Below are positions 50,080 through 62,923 of a DNA stretch of 64,000 bases, in pieces (within the stretch, counting starts at the first letter, position 1; every line of letters begins with the position of its first letter). A program made the translations under genes and the position numbers. A model generated the notes under the pieces. It worked only from the letters and a program-made list of their open reading frames with translations, did not search any database and was not told the DNA's origin. Source of the stretch: Ignelater luminosus (taxonomy: Eukaryota; Arthropoda; Insecta; Coleoptera; Elateridae); the NCBI GenBank assembly GCA_011009095.1, contig VTPC01007425.1, positions 42,160 through 106,159 on the forward strand, given 5' to 3'.

Positions 50080-52525
50080 GGACCTCCTACGGTTTTCCTC
50101 TTCGTTCATTAGAACAACTCTATTACATGGTCTGACCTCACTTTTGTAAGGCACGGCATGGGGTCGGTTACGTGAATTTGAAACTTAAAGAATAGAGTAA
50201 TCTAATATTTTTGTAGTATGTATTTTTCAGGTTTTTTTATGGTTTTCTATTTTGTTTATCAAGATAGTACAAACTGTCGATTTTAAAAATTATTTTGTGT
50301 GATATATCTATGAAAGTAAAAAAATAGTAATTTCATAACTATTGGAATATAAATATTAGATCAACATAGTAAGTTACGTTTATTATAAAAGTTAATTTTT
50401 GTGGTTGTGGATGTAAATTTAAAGTTTTAAAAATACATCTCTCTCTACAGCTGTGCTGCCTACATACATGTAGAAGTAACAAGTAAGGTATTAAGCTTTT
50501 ACTTTTTGCGTGTATTTCTCTCAACTAATATATTTATTAAGTAGCGTTGTACTAGGTTAGAGGTGGCACAATCAGGAAGGGGATGGTTTCAGCGTCACAC
50601 TGGACGAAAAATGCTTACCGAGAATTCATAAAATATGAAGGCACCAATGCTTATTAAATGGGGGAACAACGCTACTTGTTAGCTTTAAAAAATTCTTCTA
50701 GTTTCATTGCACTTCTAGGGCATAAGAAGAAATCCACCAAACAGTGTCTTCGTATCTCGGTGCTCTTGTCCCACAATAGATGCTTTAGCAGCTTTCCTCA
50801 AAAGTGAAAAAATCTGAATATTATCAATATAATGTTACATGAAAACATGGTAAAGAATGTGTAATAAAGGTAGGAAAATCTAATACCTTGCACTCTGAGA
50901 CCCTCAGAGCTTCCACTATGTTCTTTCAGAAATTCAGATCTTTATCTTCTTCCCTTCTTTTTCAAGAAACACTATTGGAATGTGGTTTTAGACACAAAGT
51001 AATTATAATAACTAAGCTCAGAAAAAACTAACGATGGTCTGCCAATTAGTCGCAAACTTCATTTACACTAGCATGTTTATCTATTTATTTATGAAGCTCT
51101 TCAGTTTCACAGTTAGATATTATAAAATTAAAGTAGGTGTAATACTTAAAAATAAGACGAAAAGGTGATAAATTACTAGAGTAAAGTAACACCTTCATAA
51201 TTAGGAACCACTTGAATTAGGTACATAAGAAAGATTTGAAAGTCTTTTTCTATTACCCAGTTTAACTTGGTAAAGTTAAGTCTGGCTATATGGTTTCCCT
51301 GTTGCCAAAAACCCAAATGAGATGTCAATTGTATTTTCGGCGAGCCGATCAAAAGCATCTTCGCACTCCTAAATGACAACATTTTTTGTTCGGAGTAAGT
51401 TAACATCTCTTGAGCATCATAGCAGATGTAGAAGTTTTGTTCTGTTTACCTAATTTTACTTGTATTTACTAATTCAATACCCGTTTTCATACCCCGATTG
51501 TCTAGATTCAACCCTACTCTAAACGACCATTATGTAAGATCCATTTGCATAGAATTCAAGCGAGTGCCATTGAAAAATCATCTTTGTTTTTTACCTTGTT
51601 CTTTTGTTGAAATAGTAAAACCCTAAACGCCTTCACTCCAGTTACCTTATAAGATTAAATTAAATTAATATTGCTACCTAAAGAATCTTTTGAGAGTACC
51701 CTGCTCTATTTATTCTCATTTCAAGTTCAGGTTTCTAACGAAACCTAACATTCTTCTGCGAGCTAGTTTTGCAATCACATTAGTATATGTTCTGATGTTT
51801 CCACTTCGGCTTGGCAGAAACGGCATATTTGTTAAAATGGTACCGTGTCCAGTTAACAGCATTAGGATGCTTATTTATCGTTTACTGAGATAAAGGTACT
51901 GTTTTATTATTGACTTTTAAGAAGTCATAACCTTTCTTTGTCTCTGTTTTGAGGTATCTTCTTCCTCTCTCTGTTGAAGATAAGCCTTTAAATGGGTTTT
52001 AGTAAAACCACAAAAATTCTTAAAGATATTGTAAATGAACAAATGCAATTTCTTTTTCTTTTTTTCTTTTTCACCAACTCAGCTATTCTAGCGTGGCCTC
52101 TGTTCATTCCTTCCAGTTCACTTTTGGAATTTTGACTGTTTCTTACTCAACAAATTACCAGATCACTTAGCCATATCGTCCTCTATATATGACAGTTGAC
52201 ATATATTTAGTAAGGTATTTGAGGATCGATTCCTCAACTAGCATCTACCACTGAGTGTGGTTGCTAACAATTCACCATCGATAACTTTGTTATCATCATG
52301 TGATCTCCAACTGAACCTAATATCTAAGAACGCTTAACTAGTGCATTAAGTGTAATAGTTGTATAGATGTTATTTTTTGCAGTGTTAAGATGCAGTTATA
52401 TGTTTTACGGGATATCAATTATAATAATCCTCGATTGCTGTTTTAGAAGTAGTTGTCGACGTTATAATCACCGTTAAACTCTGACCACTAAAGAAACTTT
52501 TTGTTTCTGTTAGCGTAGAAGTTTT
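50080..52525. other. No gene seen
   Basis: AT-rich non-coding sequence. Frames at 51,176-51,406 and 51,690-51,893 show no recognisable motif. Confidence 0.55.
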
Positions 52526-52529
52526 TTGG

Positions 52530-52880
52530 TGGTAGTGACCAGTGAACAGGGTCATTGCTGTGGAGATAAAGTAAAGTGATGACAACGGCAGTAAAGGAGG
52601 CTGAATGATTTAAAGGTTGTAAAAATGAAGACTTGTGGTATTAAAAGTTTTGGAAGTATAGATTATGGAATCTCTGAAGTTGAATAAAGTAATGATAATG
52701 ATGAGATTGGCCGATGTAATGTTGGTTGCAGTTCTGAAAATAGAAGCTGGTGGTGGATGAAATTGTTGTTGACGAGTGATAGTGATTTGAAACGACCCGA
52801 TGGAAAAAATTATATTTCAGAGTTAGAACCTGCAGCTCTGCGGAGTGTGGTGTGATGTCAGCTAGCTTGATGATTTTCCT
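52530..52880 (+). repeat. Purine/GT-skewed low-complexity stretch
   Basis: The + strand is strongly enriched in G over C, with recurring GATGA, GGTGGT, GTAATG and GAAGTTG words and hardly any C for 300 bases. It looks like an old, diverged simple-repeat array. No coding frame stands out. Confidence 0.5.
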
Positions 52881-52968
52881 GGCTGTATTAGTGGTAGCTT
52901 TGGTATTTTATACTACTAGGCCCCGACCATAGAGATGTTCTAATCTCGGGGTCACCCAAAAAACTCAC

Positions 52969-53144
52969 CTTGACGTGAACATCCGGCGAGTTATTGGTGG
53001 TAAGATGTCTGCACAGCTCAAAACACCGAGACTGCGGCCAACTGGAAACTAAGATAGAGTGGGTGGTTTGCTGTTCGTAGATTCCAAATTCTTGCGAGAT
53101 GGTAGACAGTAGTAAAGGAACGGTGACAAAGCTGTGGCCCAATT
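52969..53144 (-). other. Candidate first exon with promoter and perfect splice donor
   Basis: On the minus strand a TATAAAG (53,171-53,177) is followed at the usual distance by an initiator-like TCAATT (A at 53,144). The 176 bases after it are GC-richer than their surroundings and end in AAG/GTGAGT, an exact donor consensus (boundary between 52,969 and 52,968). One frame is open across the whole exon (SFVTVPLLLSTISQEFGIYE...NNSPDVHVK) but has no ATG, so the exon may be 5' untranslated or part of a long non-coding RNA. No downstream exon was found. Confidence 0.35.
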
Positions 53145-53189
53145 GAGCCACAGAAATCTTTCTAGTTATGCTTTATATCATATCAGTAT

Positions 53190-56110
53190 GTCAGTCATAA
53201 GAAAACGTCTCAGTTTCACTAGATTCTATTTTGCTACCCCTCCGTACAAATAATAAAAACTGCAAACCGCATATTTGCTGCTATTTGATATTTTACTTTT
53301 TTGCTTACCCATCGTGTTAGTTTCGAAGTTGCTATTGCAAGTTAATCAGGTATAATATGTCCGTTTTGTCTTATATCATTTGTTTAGCGACCCATTTTGT
53401 CTAATAAACACAATTTGCATGAACTGCATCTCGAGTTACACTCATTCGATCCAGTGGTACAGAGTGATACAGAATGTTAATTCTGCAATAAGTCAACCAA
53501 AAACTCCACAAGACAATTTCTTGGCCTATGTTAAGCTTCTTATTGTAATTATTCGTGGTGGTATCCATAGTTTGAATTTTTAACAGTATATGACAAGTAA
53601 AAAACGCAACTGTTATTCAAATTCGCTAACCTAGTTTAACGAATAAATATGATTTTACTATGTTGTCACCATGTTGCCACTATAACATTTCGACAATTCT
53701 AATATTTACCCATTTGAACTTTGTTCTTATTTCGAGAATAACAAAAATGCAAGACCAATCTAAATCCAATTCTTTAAACTACCTATTAGTTCGATCTGGA
53801 GTATCGCAGCTTACTGGTAAGGAATTAGAGGAAAAAGTATTCGACAAACTGGGAATAGCTGAACTGGCATTAAACAAAATGGGATAAGATGAAATAGGCA
53901 AATTCAACTGTAGAGGTTTCTCCTAAACAATAAAATCCAAATACGCCACTGCTAATTGGTATTCTTTGCATTAATGGGCCAACTAAACGACCATACCACT
54001 ATATTCATCATTCAATGAGAGGGTACGTAAAGGTCTGGTGGTTTTCAGTCTCAACGTCCCGGCGTCCTTCAAACACTTGCGTGACTATAATGTTCAACGA
54101 AGGTGTTGAGAACAAAATGTGTAAAAAGAGTTACTTGCCATTTTAAAAATACCACATCCTGTTTAGAATTCAGAAACTGCGAATGCAGGTTTTGCCCAAT
54201 TCTAGATATCGATGACAGTGTAAGTAAAACGAAACATGAATGTTATGAATTTTTACGGGATGATATCTAGATTTTCATTCAAATTTTTAGTTAATAGCTA
54301 ATGTCAATTAAAAGATAAGAGTTTTAGACAATAATTTTATAATTTTTTTTTGATTTCCATTGGCTTCTCTTTGCCTTCAAATCGTTTGCTGATAAAGTGA
54401 TAATAAATAGAAGCTTTATATTACTAAAATCTGCTATTATAACATTTATTATATGCACTAGTTATAATTTTCAAACCGTACGTCATATAAAATCTACCTA
54501 ATTTATTAGATTAGCGCAGCATATTTACCACTAGAAAATTAAATTATGTCTAGGCATTGATTAACATCACAGGCTATTTTATTTGTTGCTGTTACTAAAA
54601 GAATTTTTAATCTAATGCCAGTACTAATTGGTATTGTATGTTGTGAGTTCAATACCTAATCATTATTCTCATGTTATAACATAAAAAGGTTTTGACCTCT
54701 TTTTACCATTTCTATTCCAAATTATGTATAATTCTTTAAAATTGTAGAAGGAATGCATTTGAATGTCACATATTTAAGTAAAACAGTGTTTTGGGCACTG
54801 TAACTTCTTGTGTATAGTATAGTAGTTTAAATCTGTTTTGCAGAACGTTGTAATTTATTAATAATGATTGATAAAAAAAGAAGATTATTCTCTAGAATGC
54901 TGTAATCCTATTAACAAGCCATGGCGACTCTAAATAACTGATCATTAATTACGTCAAGTAGAAAAATAATTTTCCATTAGATTATTACTTTTAGAAAAAG
55001 CTAAAAAACTATCATCAAAAAATTGCTATTTCATTATTGTTTTAAAAATTATTTATAGAACATAATTATCTAAGAGTAACTGACCATAAATGTCAGAACG
55101 TTTCATAAAGTGGATGAGAACCTGAATCCGCTATCATAAAGAAAAGTGAATTAAATAAAGCATTATCAAAAAATCAATTAATACAAATAGCTTAATTACA
55201 CTAACGATTTTTTAATAACATCGCAGGTGTTTTTTGTATCGTGTGCCAAATTTCTCTAACAGTCGAGAAAGCCATCAAAATATTTCGAATCAATCATAGT
55301 TGTCACATTTTTAGGTAGTCTGGGGATTTTCATTAATGCTGTTAACACACGCAATGGATTCTTTTAACTAGCAGCTACAAAAGCGACAGCGACTCGTGAC
55401 TCGCTCTCCTAATAATAGGTAGTACACCTTAAGGCGAGTTTCGTAAACTAATCCAATAGACCGACGACGTTTTATTAATTACTCGATTAATTAAAAAAGG
55501 CTCGTTTTGATGATGTAGCCGCTTTTGATGAGTTTATAAATTTGTTTTGGACCGCTTCGAGGATAAAAAATGCCACGTGTTAATGATACTTACCTTAAAT
55601 AACACGCTGCATGCTTACCTTGTAAGAAATATACATAAAAATGAACCTGAAGAAACTTTTGAAAAAGATGGTAATTATCGTTACTTAAAACGGAACTTTG
55701 TTTTTGAATTCTTATAACTAGATGCAACCAGCCGGGCTTATTTATGTTCACGTTAAGCATACTTCTATTATATGAATAGAATGTTTATGTTTTGTTTTAT
55801 CATGCAACACTTCAGACTTTTAAAATATTGCATGTTCCTTTTATTCTGTAAGATTGATGCTAGTAGTCTAACAATACCAAATTACCACGCGAAGTCCCTT
55901 GAACTTGTGAGAGGTTCTAATAATAAATTGTATTTTTCGAGTGTGTTCTTGTATTGAAAAAGTCAAAAGATTTACCTACTAGTTCAAAAAACTGTAGAGA
56001 AAAAGATACTACGGCTGGCAATTTGTGTCAGATTTTTGGTTTCCAGAGAATTCTGTGCCCAAACACCACTGGATGCAAGGGCAACACTCAAGGTCATTTT
56101 ACAAATTTGC
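53190..56110. other. No identified gene; one stray transposon end and one GC-richer island
   Basis: TACGCCACTG at 53,942-53,951 is the complement of a hAT-like terminal CAGTGGCGTA. No partner or duplication was found. A patch at about 55,330-55,620 is GC-richer, with dense homeodomain words (TTTTATTAATTACTCGATTA) and no frame, so it is a weak enhancer candidate. The rest is AT-rich. Confidence 0.45.
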
Positions 56111-56119
56111 ATAAAGTTA

Positions 56120-56482
56120 TTCATTCATAACGTATGTCCTTGTAAAACCGATGGAACCGCCTAGGTACCCAAATCATTAATTTCTGCAAGTCATCGTACT
56201 TTTTTTGCTGATTGGGTGCTTCTCTTTTGTAACTTGATCCAGATCATCATAGATAGTATTGTTTCTGGAAACTGTTCTGTTGTAGTCAACTGCTTCAAAC
56301 TCAAATGTTTCATCAAAATCAGTCTTGAAAAGAAGAATTCCTGACTTCTCAGCTGTAAATTGCATGTTAACCACTTGCGAAATCAGAAATTTATGGTTTT
56401 TTTCGGTTTTCTTTGGAATTAGATAGGGTGAATTTGTAGAGAAGTATGGACATGATATTTTAAACGCGCATTCTTGAGCCAT
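56120..56482 (-). pseudogene. C-terminal fragment of the unnamed transposase-like family
   Basis: The minus strand reads VVNMQFTAEKSGILLFKTDF, DETFEFEAVDYNRTV and NTIYDDL...KEKHPISKK. One frameshift in a run of seven A later it continues KYDDLQKLMIWVPRRFHRFY. The pattern ISxxKKxDLxxLxxxIPxxxxxFY is the C-terminal signature I associate with the same multi-copy insect family seen at 4,980-6,560, whose end reads EEKKLTLLNNLGGITPE. A further minus-strand frame at 57,397-57,594 (FVFGYTHRVFLEERQ and RGQKMKNK) may be an earlier part of the same copy, separated by about 900 bases of unrelated sequence. The fragment is dead. Confidence 0.5.
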
Positions 56483-56489
56483 ACTATAT

Positions 56490-57390
56490 TATTCGGACGT
56501 GATATTGTATGGCTCCAGGGTAAATTGTACTTGAAAACAATTCTTAACTACGTATTTTGCTTACTAAATCTTTGAGAGAGGAATAGAGATTACCATTGGA
56601 TAGAGCAGGACAGAAAACCCCAGAATACATCAAACTCGGAATCTTTGAAAACGGATGAAGGTTCGATAATAAGGAGCTGTGCAGTTTTTCTGACGTCGCG
56701 ACACGTCGTGATCAGTGGCGTACAATACTATTTAAAAGAATATAGTGATTACCGAAAAGCCAACACCAAAAGGATAAACATTTAATTTATGTTTTAATAC
56801 AAGCTATTTCGATCTACCATGCCATTCTTTGTTTGGCAGAAAATGGCGTCTTCTAAAATAGACAAAATCAAAAAAACTCTCAATAGTCTTGGAAGTATCA
56901 ATGTTTTTGATGAAATTTACAGAGATCACAAATCAAACGTCATTTGGTGTCAAGTCTTGCCGACCGTAGTATACAGGATGTTTCGGAAGAAAAGGGAAGT
57001 ATTTGAAGGATGTGTTTAGAACATCTAAATAAGAAAAATAAACTCCCATGTTTAAATCAGATCCTTAACTGCTACGGAGATGATGAGATCTTAATATTGT
57101 TACCATTTTTTTCTTTTCAACAAGGTAGCGGTGGAAAGCAATGGCTAAAATTGCTAGTTTGTGCAATAAAAGTACAGCCCAAGAAGATATTACTAGGTCA
57201 AACTATCAGTGTTGCAGCTATCATAAAAGATACTTACCATCCACTCCAACAATCTACTCGAGCCGATAGACGGGTTCATAGAGGTTAGTGCTTATATTTC
57301 TAACATTATTCTGAATTGCCACGTGTTTCGTTATAAATTAAATGTTGTGTGTGACGTTTGTAAAAAAATCAATGTAATTTTTTGATTTCA
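56490..57390. other. Unassigned sequence with a hAT-like end
   Basis: CAGTGGCGTAC at 56,713-56,723 looks like a hAT-type left end, next to a CpG-rich word GACGTCGCGACACGTCG. No right end was found. Two + frames follow (56,819-57,019 and 57,010-57,288) with mixed composition but no motif I recognise. They may be remnants of the element's gene or of host sequence. Confidence 0.4.
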
Positions 57391-57396
57391 ATTAAT

Positions 57397-57594
57397 TTAA
57401 TAGCAAGATTGATGCTTACAGTTTAAGAACCAAATATCTCCATAATGGTTGAAAATCATATTTAAACCTATATGTTTATTTTTCATCTTTTGACCTCTTA
57501 ATATTTGCCTTTCCTCCAGAAACACTCTGTGGGTATATCCAAAGACGAAACAAGTAGTAGGCCAATGACTTTTGATGTCAGCACAATAATACAC
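57397..57594 (-). pseudogene. Possible upstream piece of the same decayed family copy
   Basis: The 65-codon frame contains FVFGYTHRVFLEERQILRGQ followed by KMKNK. This resembles the VGHTxxxxDRDFxxIExxKKK segment of the family described at 4,980-6,560, and it is in the right order and orientation relative to 56,120-56,482. Similarity is weak and rests on pattern recall. Confidence 0.25.
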
Positions 57595-57599
57595 AGCTT

Positions 57600-59750
57600 C
57601 TTATCATTAAATCTTCATTCGGTTATTAAGATAAACAATACTAAAGTGATTCAAGTTTAATCGTTTTAATGTGCTTGCTAATTACTTGCGTTATGGGAGT
57701 ATTTGTAAATGAAGCGCTGCGTTTTTTACGTTTGCGTGTACCGTGCATACGTGGAGGCGTTACGTGAATCTATAAATTGGCACTAAAACGATGGTATAAA
57801 GTTTTAAATTATCTTTGGTAGTCTAGTCTTTTAACTTTTCAGGATACGAAATCTTCTAGGTCATTTTGAATTCAGGACACCAACAAGATGTTTGCTGTAA
57901 AGGAAGCCATTATAAATTGTATCTTCCTTGCAAAATGTTAACCAGCTTTTACCCTTATTTTTCTCTGCATATTCTTTCTGTTGAGATATTATAAGATACA
58001 TGTTAACAAAGACAACTGAGGTATACCAATACTCTCTTCTCTTCGTTTAGCTTTTGCTGAAAGCTTTTATTTTCTACTTGTAGAATTCTCTTGTTTGATA
58101 GCCACAGAAGCTTTAAAATCTGAATTCCACAAGATGATTTTACTTTACACTGTTTGCTATAGTAATATTGGTAACCTCAAATATGATACTTTTTAGCTGA
58201 AGAATCGTTTCGTTTTGTTTGAATGATCTTTTTGATATTACGAATGGATTGGTTTATCGAGAATTGGTGTTCTGTGATTGATCACTTCATTGGCATTGTT
58301 CAGTCTTCACCAGATACATATCTGCTACTAGCTGCAGTTTGTAGCATTCAAATACCTGAAACATCTACAAAGAGAAGAGGCTTATGGCCCTCAGGGAACA
58401 GAGTAAGATGTTGCTTCTATTCATTTAGGGAGGAATGTACAAACGTTTTTAACTTGATTTGTGTCTGAAGACTTTTCAGTTCCTCGTCTTCTTTCTAAAA
58501 GAAGGCAAATGTGTTGCAATAATGTGTATGGGAAAGGAAACCCATACAATGTACAACAAAAGATTGATTTCGACTAATTATTCCCAATTAGTACGTAAGA
58601 ACAAGTCAACCGCCGCAAAGTTTGCACTAACTTGACAAGGCTACATACACACTGAAGGCTTAAAGTGTCCAAAGATCACAGTTTATGACTCACTAACACT
58701 GAGTTATTTAACTTCTGTACACGACCAACGCCAACGGTGCAAATGACTCCTAGGAATGGATTATGGATTTTTTTAACAAGGTTTATTCTTCCAGAACACC
58801 TCGAGTCGGGTATGTCTCTTTGCTATATGTGACATGGTCTTAGACAGAAAGACGTTATGTGCTGCGAATCATCTAAATGCTGTTCAGTAAAAAGTAAGGT
58901 AGATAAGATAAACAGTAAGAGAAAAATGGCGGAAGAAGTGGACGAGAATTAAACACAGCTTTAACTTACGTTTGCGTAAATCGTAAATAATTTGTCTCTT
59001 TATTTTGTTGAGTTTTGTTGATATTTAAACAATTTAACATAATATATACTTAGAATAATAGGAAATAAAACATTTAGTTATTAAATGTCAATATGTTTGT
59101 GGCATGCGATGGTGGAATTACCTTATTATTTATTATAGTTTATAAATGAGTGTTGATGTTCTGTGCCCTATAAATAAGGCAGCCAACTAACTAATTCAGT
59201 ACATAGTAAATTATGTGTAGTCAGAAAATATCTTATGTAGTACATATAGTTCTAATATTTCAGTTTCAACAACAAAACTCAAACATCTTACAATTCATGT
59301 ATTCATACAGTATTTTAATAATATTTTACAGAAGAAAATTACTGAAAAACATGGTAATTTTAAAAATTCTCATTTTGTATCAGAACGAAACAGTTTCATT
59401 CTTGCATTTTGTGCTAGAGATTTAATTACGCATTTCCATTAAATTCCTTTCTGAGCTTTAAAGTTAATATGCTTTTACGTGGAAACGGGATCACCTTTAA
59501 TCTTAAAACTACTACCTATAACTTACAGCCTTGCTTATAGTTATTAGGCATTTGAAGTTTATATTAAAGTTTTCAGACTGTTTTTTATAACCATTTTAAT
59601 AATGAACATTGTTAACTAGTGGCAGAGAAAGTCTAGACGTATAATATTAAACAACGCAGTTTTACTAACATAATCTATTTAGATGTAATCCTTATTTTCA
59701 GAAAATTTGATAATTTTAGGGTGGTTTTTATAAAGACGTAGTTATCCTTT
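57600..59750. other. No gene seen
   Basis: AT-rich DNA with short chance frames only. Confidence 0.55.
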
Positions 59751-59754
59751 ACAG

Positions 59755-59889
59755 GTTGATGCGGTGAGTGAGTTGTGCTGTGGTATATCCGGGAAAAGTC
59801 CGGGCGGGAGTGATATTGATCCGGTGGATCCGGTCAGTGCGGCCAATCCGGATCCGACACGCCCAGACAGCTTTATTCTTGTACTGTGA
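59755..59889 (+). other. GC-rich island, possible exon
   Basis: After an acceptor-like TTATCCTTTACAG the + frame reads VDAVSELCCGISGKSPGG, then SDIDPVDPVSAANPDPTRP and DSFILVL, and stops at TGA. The DNA is strikingly GC-rich for this window because of repeated GATCCGGTG, GATCCGGTC and AATCCGGATCC words. All frames stay open across that repeat, so openness is weak evidence of coding. It may be a terminal exon, a CpG-rich regulatory island or a transposon scrap. A donor-like GCG/GTGAGT only nine bases in also makes a 9-base micro-exon conceivable. Confidence 0.25.
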
Positions 59890-59894
59890 TATCG

Positions 59895-62800
59895 TTATAC
59901 TGCCACAAAATCCATACTCTCTCTTGCTAAACATACACTCCACTTCGCTAAAACTGATTCTTTCTAAAGCAGAAAAAAAAAGAATATCCAATCAATTTAC
60001 CAATGAAAAGATGTTTTTGTTCACTTCTACCAACCAAGAAAAATATTCAATTACATGGTGAAATTTCAAATATTATTAGTTTCCATTATTCTTTTATATT
60101 CTATACATTCCAATTATTATTTTGGTACTTTTTAATAAAATTTATTTTTATGAATCTTAATAATGTCTGTTATTAATAAATTGTGTTATACATTATATAC
60201 CTTACTTAAAAAGAACGACGGTAAACAAAAAGAAATTTCGGACTACTAAAAGCATTACTAAGATTACTTAATTTGCGAGCTCTTATATTACTCAGTCGAT
60301 CAACATGAGAAGAAAACAGATTAAAACACCGCAAGTTCTTGTCAGAAACGTGCATGGTCATCCTCTTCAGTAAATGGCGCCATTGTCGTCGCCAGCCTTC
60401 TAGAAGGACTTGTTCCAGTAAAACACGAGGAAACAACACTCAAAACAATACTTTTCAAGTGCTTCACCTAGTATTTGTTCGTGAATCAGGAACTGGACAA
60501 ATAAAAACAATGTAAACTTTTCAACTTGAGATGATTTTGTCCGAGTTAAATCTCTACGTAGTATCTACCTGCTTTGAGATTGAAAAACAACAAATTTGAA
60601 AAGACAGATGATCGTTAATGATGGGAATGTATTTTTTTGATGGTTTTGAACAATTTTGTGGAATTTACCGAGAGTAATTGTTTTCACTAAAAATACATTT
60701 TAGAAGTAATGACGGTATTAACGATATTCTTGTGTATTATACACATTTGTTAAAATACAGTAAGGTACGTTTTAGTAAATCGACATCTATTATTGAATAG
60801 TTTTAGTGTAAAAGGAATGTCAATTAGATTTTTGCTGTAATTTTATGTCATTACAGAAGATTAATTTCGGAATGTTGTAATGCGAGAGATTTTCGTTAAT
60901 GATCTTAAAGACAATTAATTTGAAGATATCCAAGGTTTAATACCTATTATATTTAATACAACAAACCAACTCACCTTACAAGAGTGCATCAAGGAATTCT
61001 TAACGAGAAGAATTGCCAATAAAACAATATTATTAGTAACTAAGTTCAACTACGCAACAGAACAAAATGTTTAAAACAATTCAATTGTAAATACATTGTA
61101 TATCGTAAACAAAAAGAAATAACTTTCTGCACTTTCTTAATACCATGTGATTAAAAAAAGCAGCTCGGGATTAACCATAAGTAGTACCAGGAGGCAGTTG
61201 TTATTTGTGAGATTATGTTATGCCATAAGTAAAAAAGAGCGTTTCCACATAGTAATAAATACTAAACCTGTCTAACCTTGACTTGTGCTTTTTTCTATCC
61301 CACCGTAAGTCAAGAGGCTTTCAGATTAGAAAAGAAAATTAAAAATCCACTACCGAGACTGATGCCAAACACATGTTTTGATCAATTGAAAAACGACTTC
61401 AAAATTGGAAAAAAGGAAGGAAGAAGTAGTATAATCTTAAAGATTAAAGCATCTTTTTGATCAATGTTTAATCTGAGTTGCCGAAACAGAGGAATTCAGT
61501 TGATGCATTTGTTCCTTGGTTAAATGTACCACTTAAAAGTCTGGAAATCTATACTTTTCTTTTATTTTTCAGTAACCTTTATATATATGCACAGATTGTC
61601 AGTTTTCTTACAACATACAAGTTTTTATCTCAATTTGCATTCCATTTGAAAGACACTAGCCCCAACCAGTAGAATTATCCTATTCTGTTCCAGCTATATA
61701 TAATAACCAGTAGAATTCTTCTCTATTAAAGTATAAAAACTTCATGCTTTTAGCAATAGATAATATGGCAAAAATATGCCTCCCCACATATCTTCTGAAG
61801 AAATTTTAAAGATTATCTTTCAAAATCTTACGTAATACCGCAATCTCATTGCCAGGTATGAAACACCATCTTGTAGTCTCGTTGCAAGGATAGAGCAAGC
61901 TGCATAAAGCTGTTAGATTCTTTTCCAGATGTCTTCCAGCAACAGACATCAAAGTCATCGAGACGTTACTGAGTATTTGTTAGGTAGAATATTTTTAGAG
62001 AATTTAGCAAAAACTCTTATGCATTCATTGTGTAAACGAAAAACTTCTTGCCATGGGTAGGCTTTAGGGTGTTGTGAACTTCCAAGAATGTACTTTTATT
62101 CCTGGTTCAACTTATATTAAATATTCCGCATGCACCCCTGTTAACCGTCCTTTGGATTAAAATTGATCATTGCTGGAACACCGAAAACGGTGTTCCATTA
62201 CAGATTTGGCGATCAAGCCTCTGAAATCATCTTTTGGTAATCTTATCCAATGCAAAAGTATGACATAACTTGGGAATACATAACATATTTTCATAAAGTA
62301 ATGTAGTAAACTGAATTATATTTTGATATTTATGTAGTTGCAATATAGCATTTATCAAGGAAATGTTCACCTATAGACAACAATGAGTGCAAGTGGTTTA
62401 TATGACATAATCTTAACAGTGTTGAGACATTCCACCATTTTCTCCATTGATTACCATTTTGTATAGGCGAAAACAATCCAATATCAAAATTACCCGATAT
62501 TTGTAAATAGCACAATACTGTAAAGTAAGTTTCACAATATGTCTTTTAGAAAAAGTTTAAGTGGTAGCGGTATATAACAAGCAAGTTCCGTATTAAGTAC
62601 TATTGGCGATATCCATAAGACATTGCGGTAAAGCTAAAGTTGCATACGTTATCCTTACCGTCCTGTTTGAGGATACAGTTTCTTTTGAATCGGAGTGGTG
62701 ATAGTCTTTTTTCTTAGCTATAGATTGCTAAAGTACGATAGAGTAGGTTCATGATCGGAAAAGAACACTTCTGATCACACAATATTATATTATCTCAATA

Positions 62801-62920
62801 ACGATTTTCAGAATGACGTAAGGTCTTTAGTCACATAAATTTTATTTGGATCAAAATAACCCGCTATAGTTTCATCGTAATCAAGTTGATTCATCAGCTT
62901 TGGCTCTGTTAGAGTTTCTA
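59895..62920. other. No gene seen
   Basis: AT-rich DNA. A minus-strand frame at 60,206-60,439 (GWRRQWRHLLKRMTMHVSD) covers a slightly GC-richer patch but is unrecognised. Confidence 0.5.
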
Positions 62921-62923
62921 TAC

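Noticed and set aside
53942..56723. One large hAT element bounded by TACGCCACTG (53,951) and CAGTGGCGTAC (56,713)
   Set aside because: The two ends face outward from the interval, i.e. each is the wrong end for a single element spanning it, and flanking 8-mers do not match.
59749..60061. 80- and 97-codon frames over the GC-rich island
   Set aside because: Open only because the repeated GATCCGG words lack stops in several frames. The more plausible reading is the short frame behind the acceptor site.
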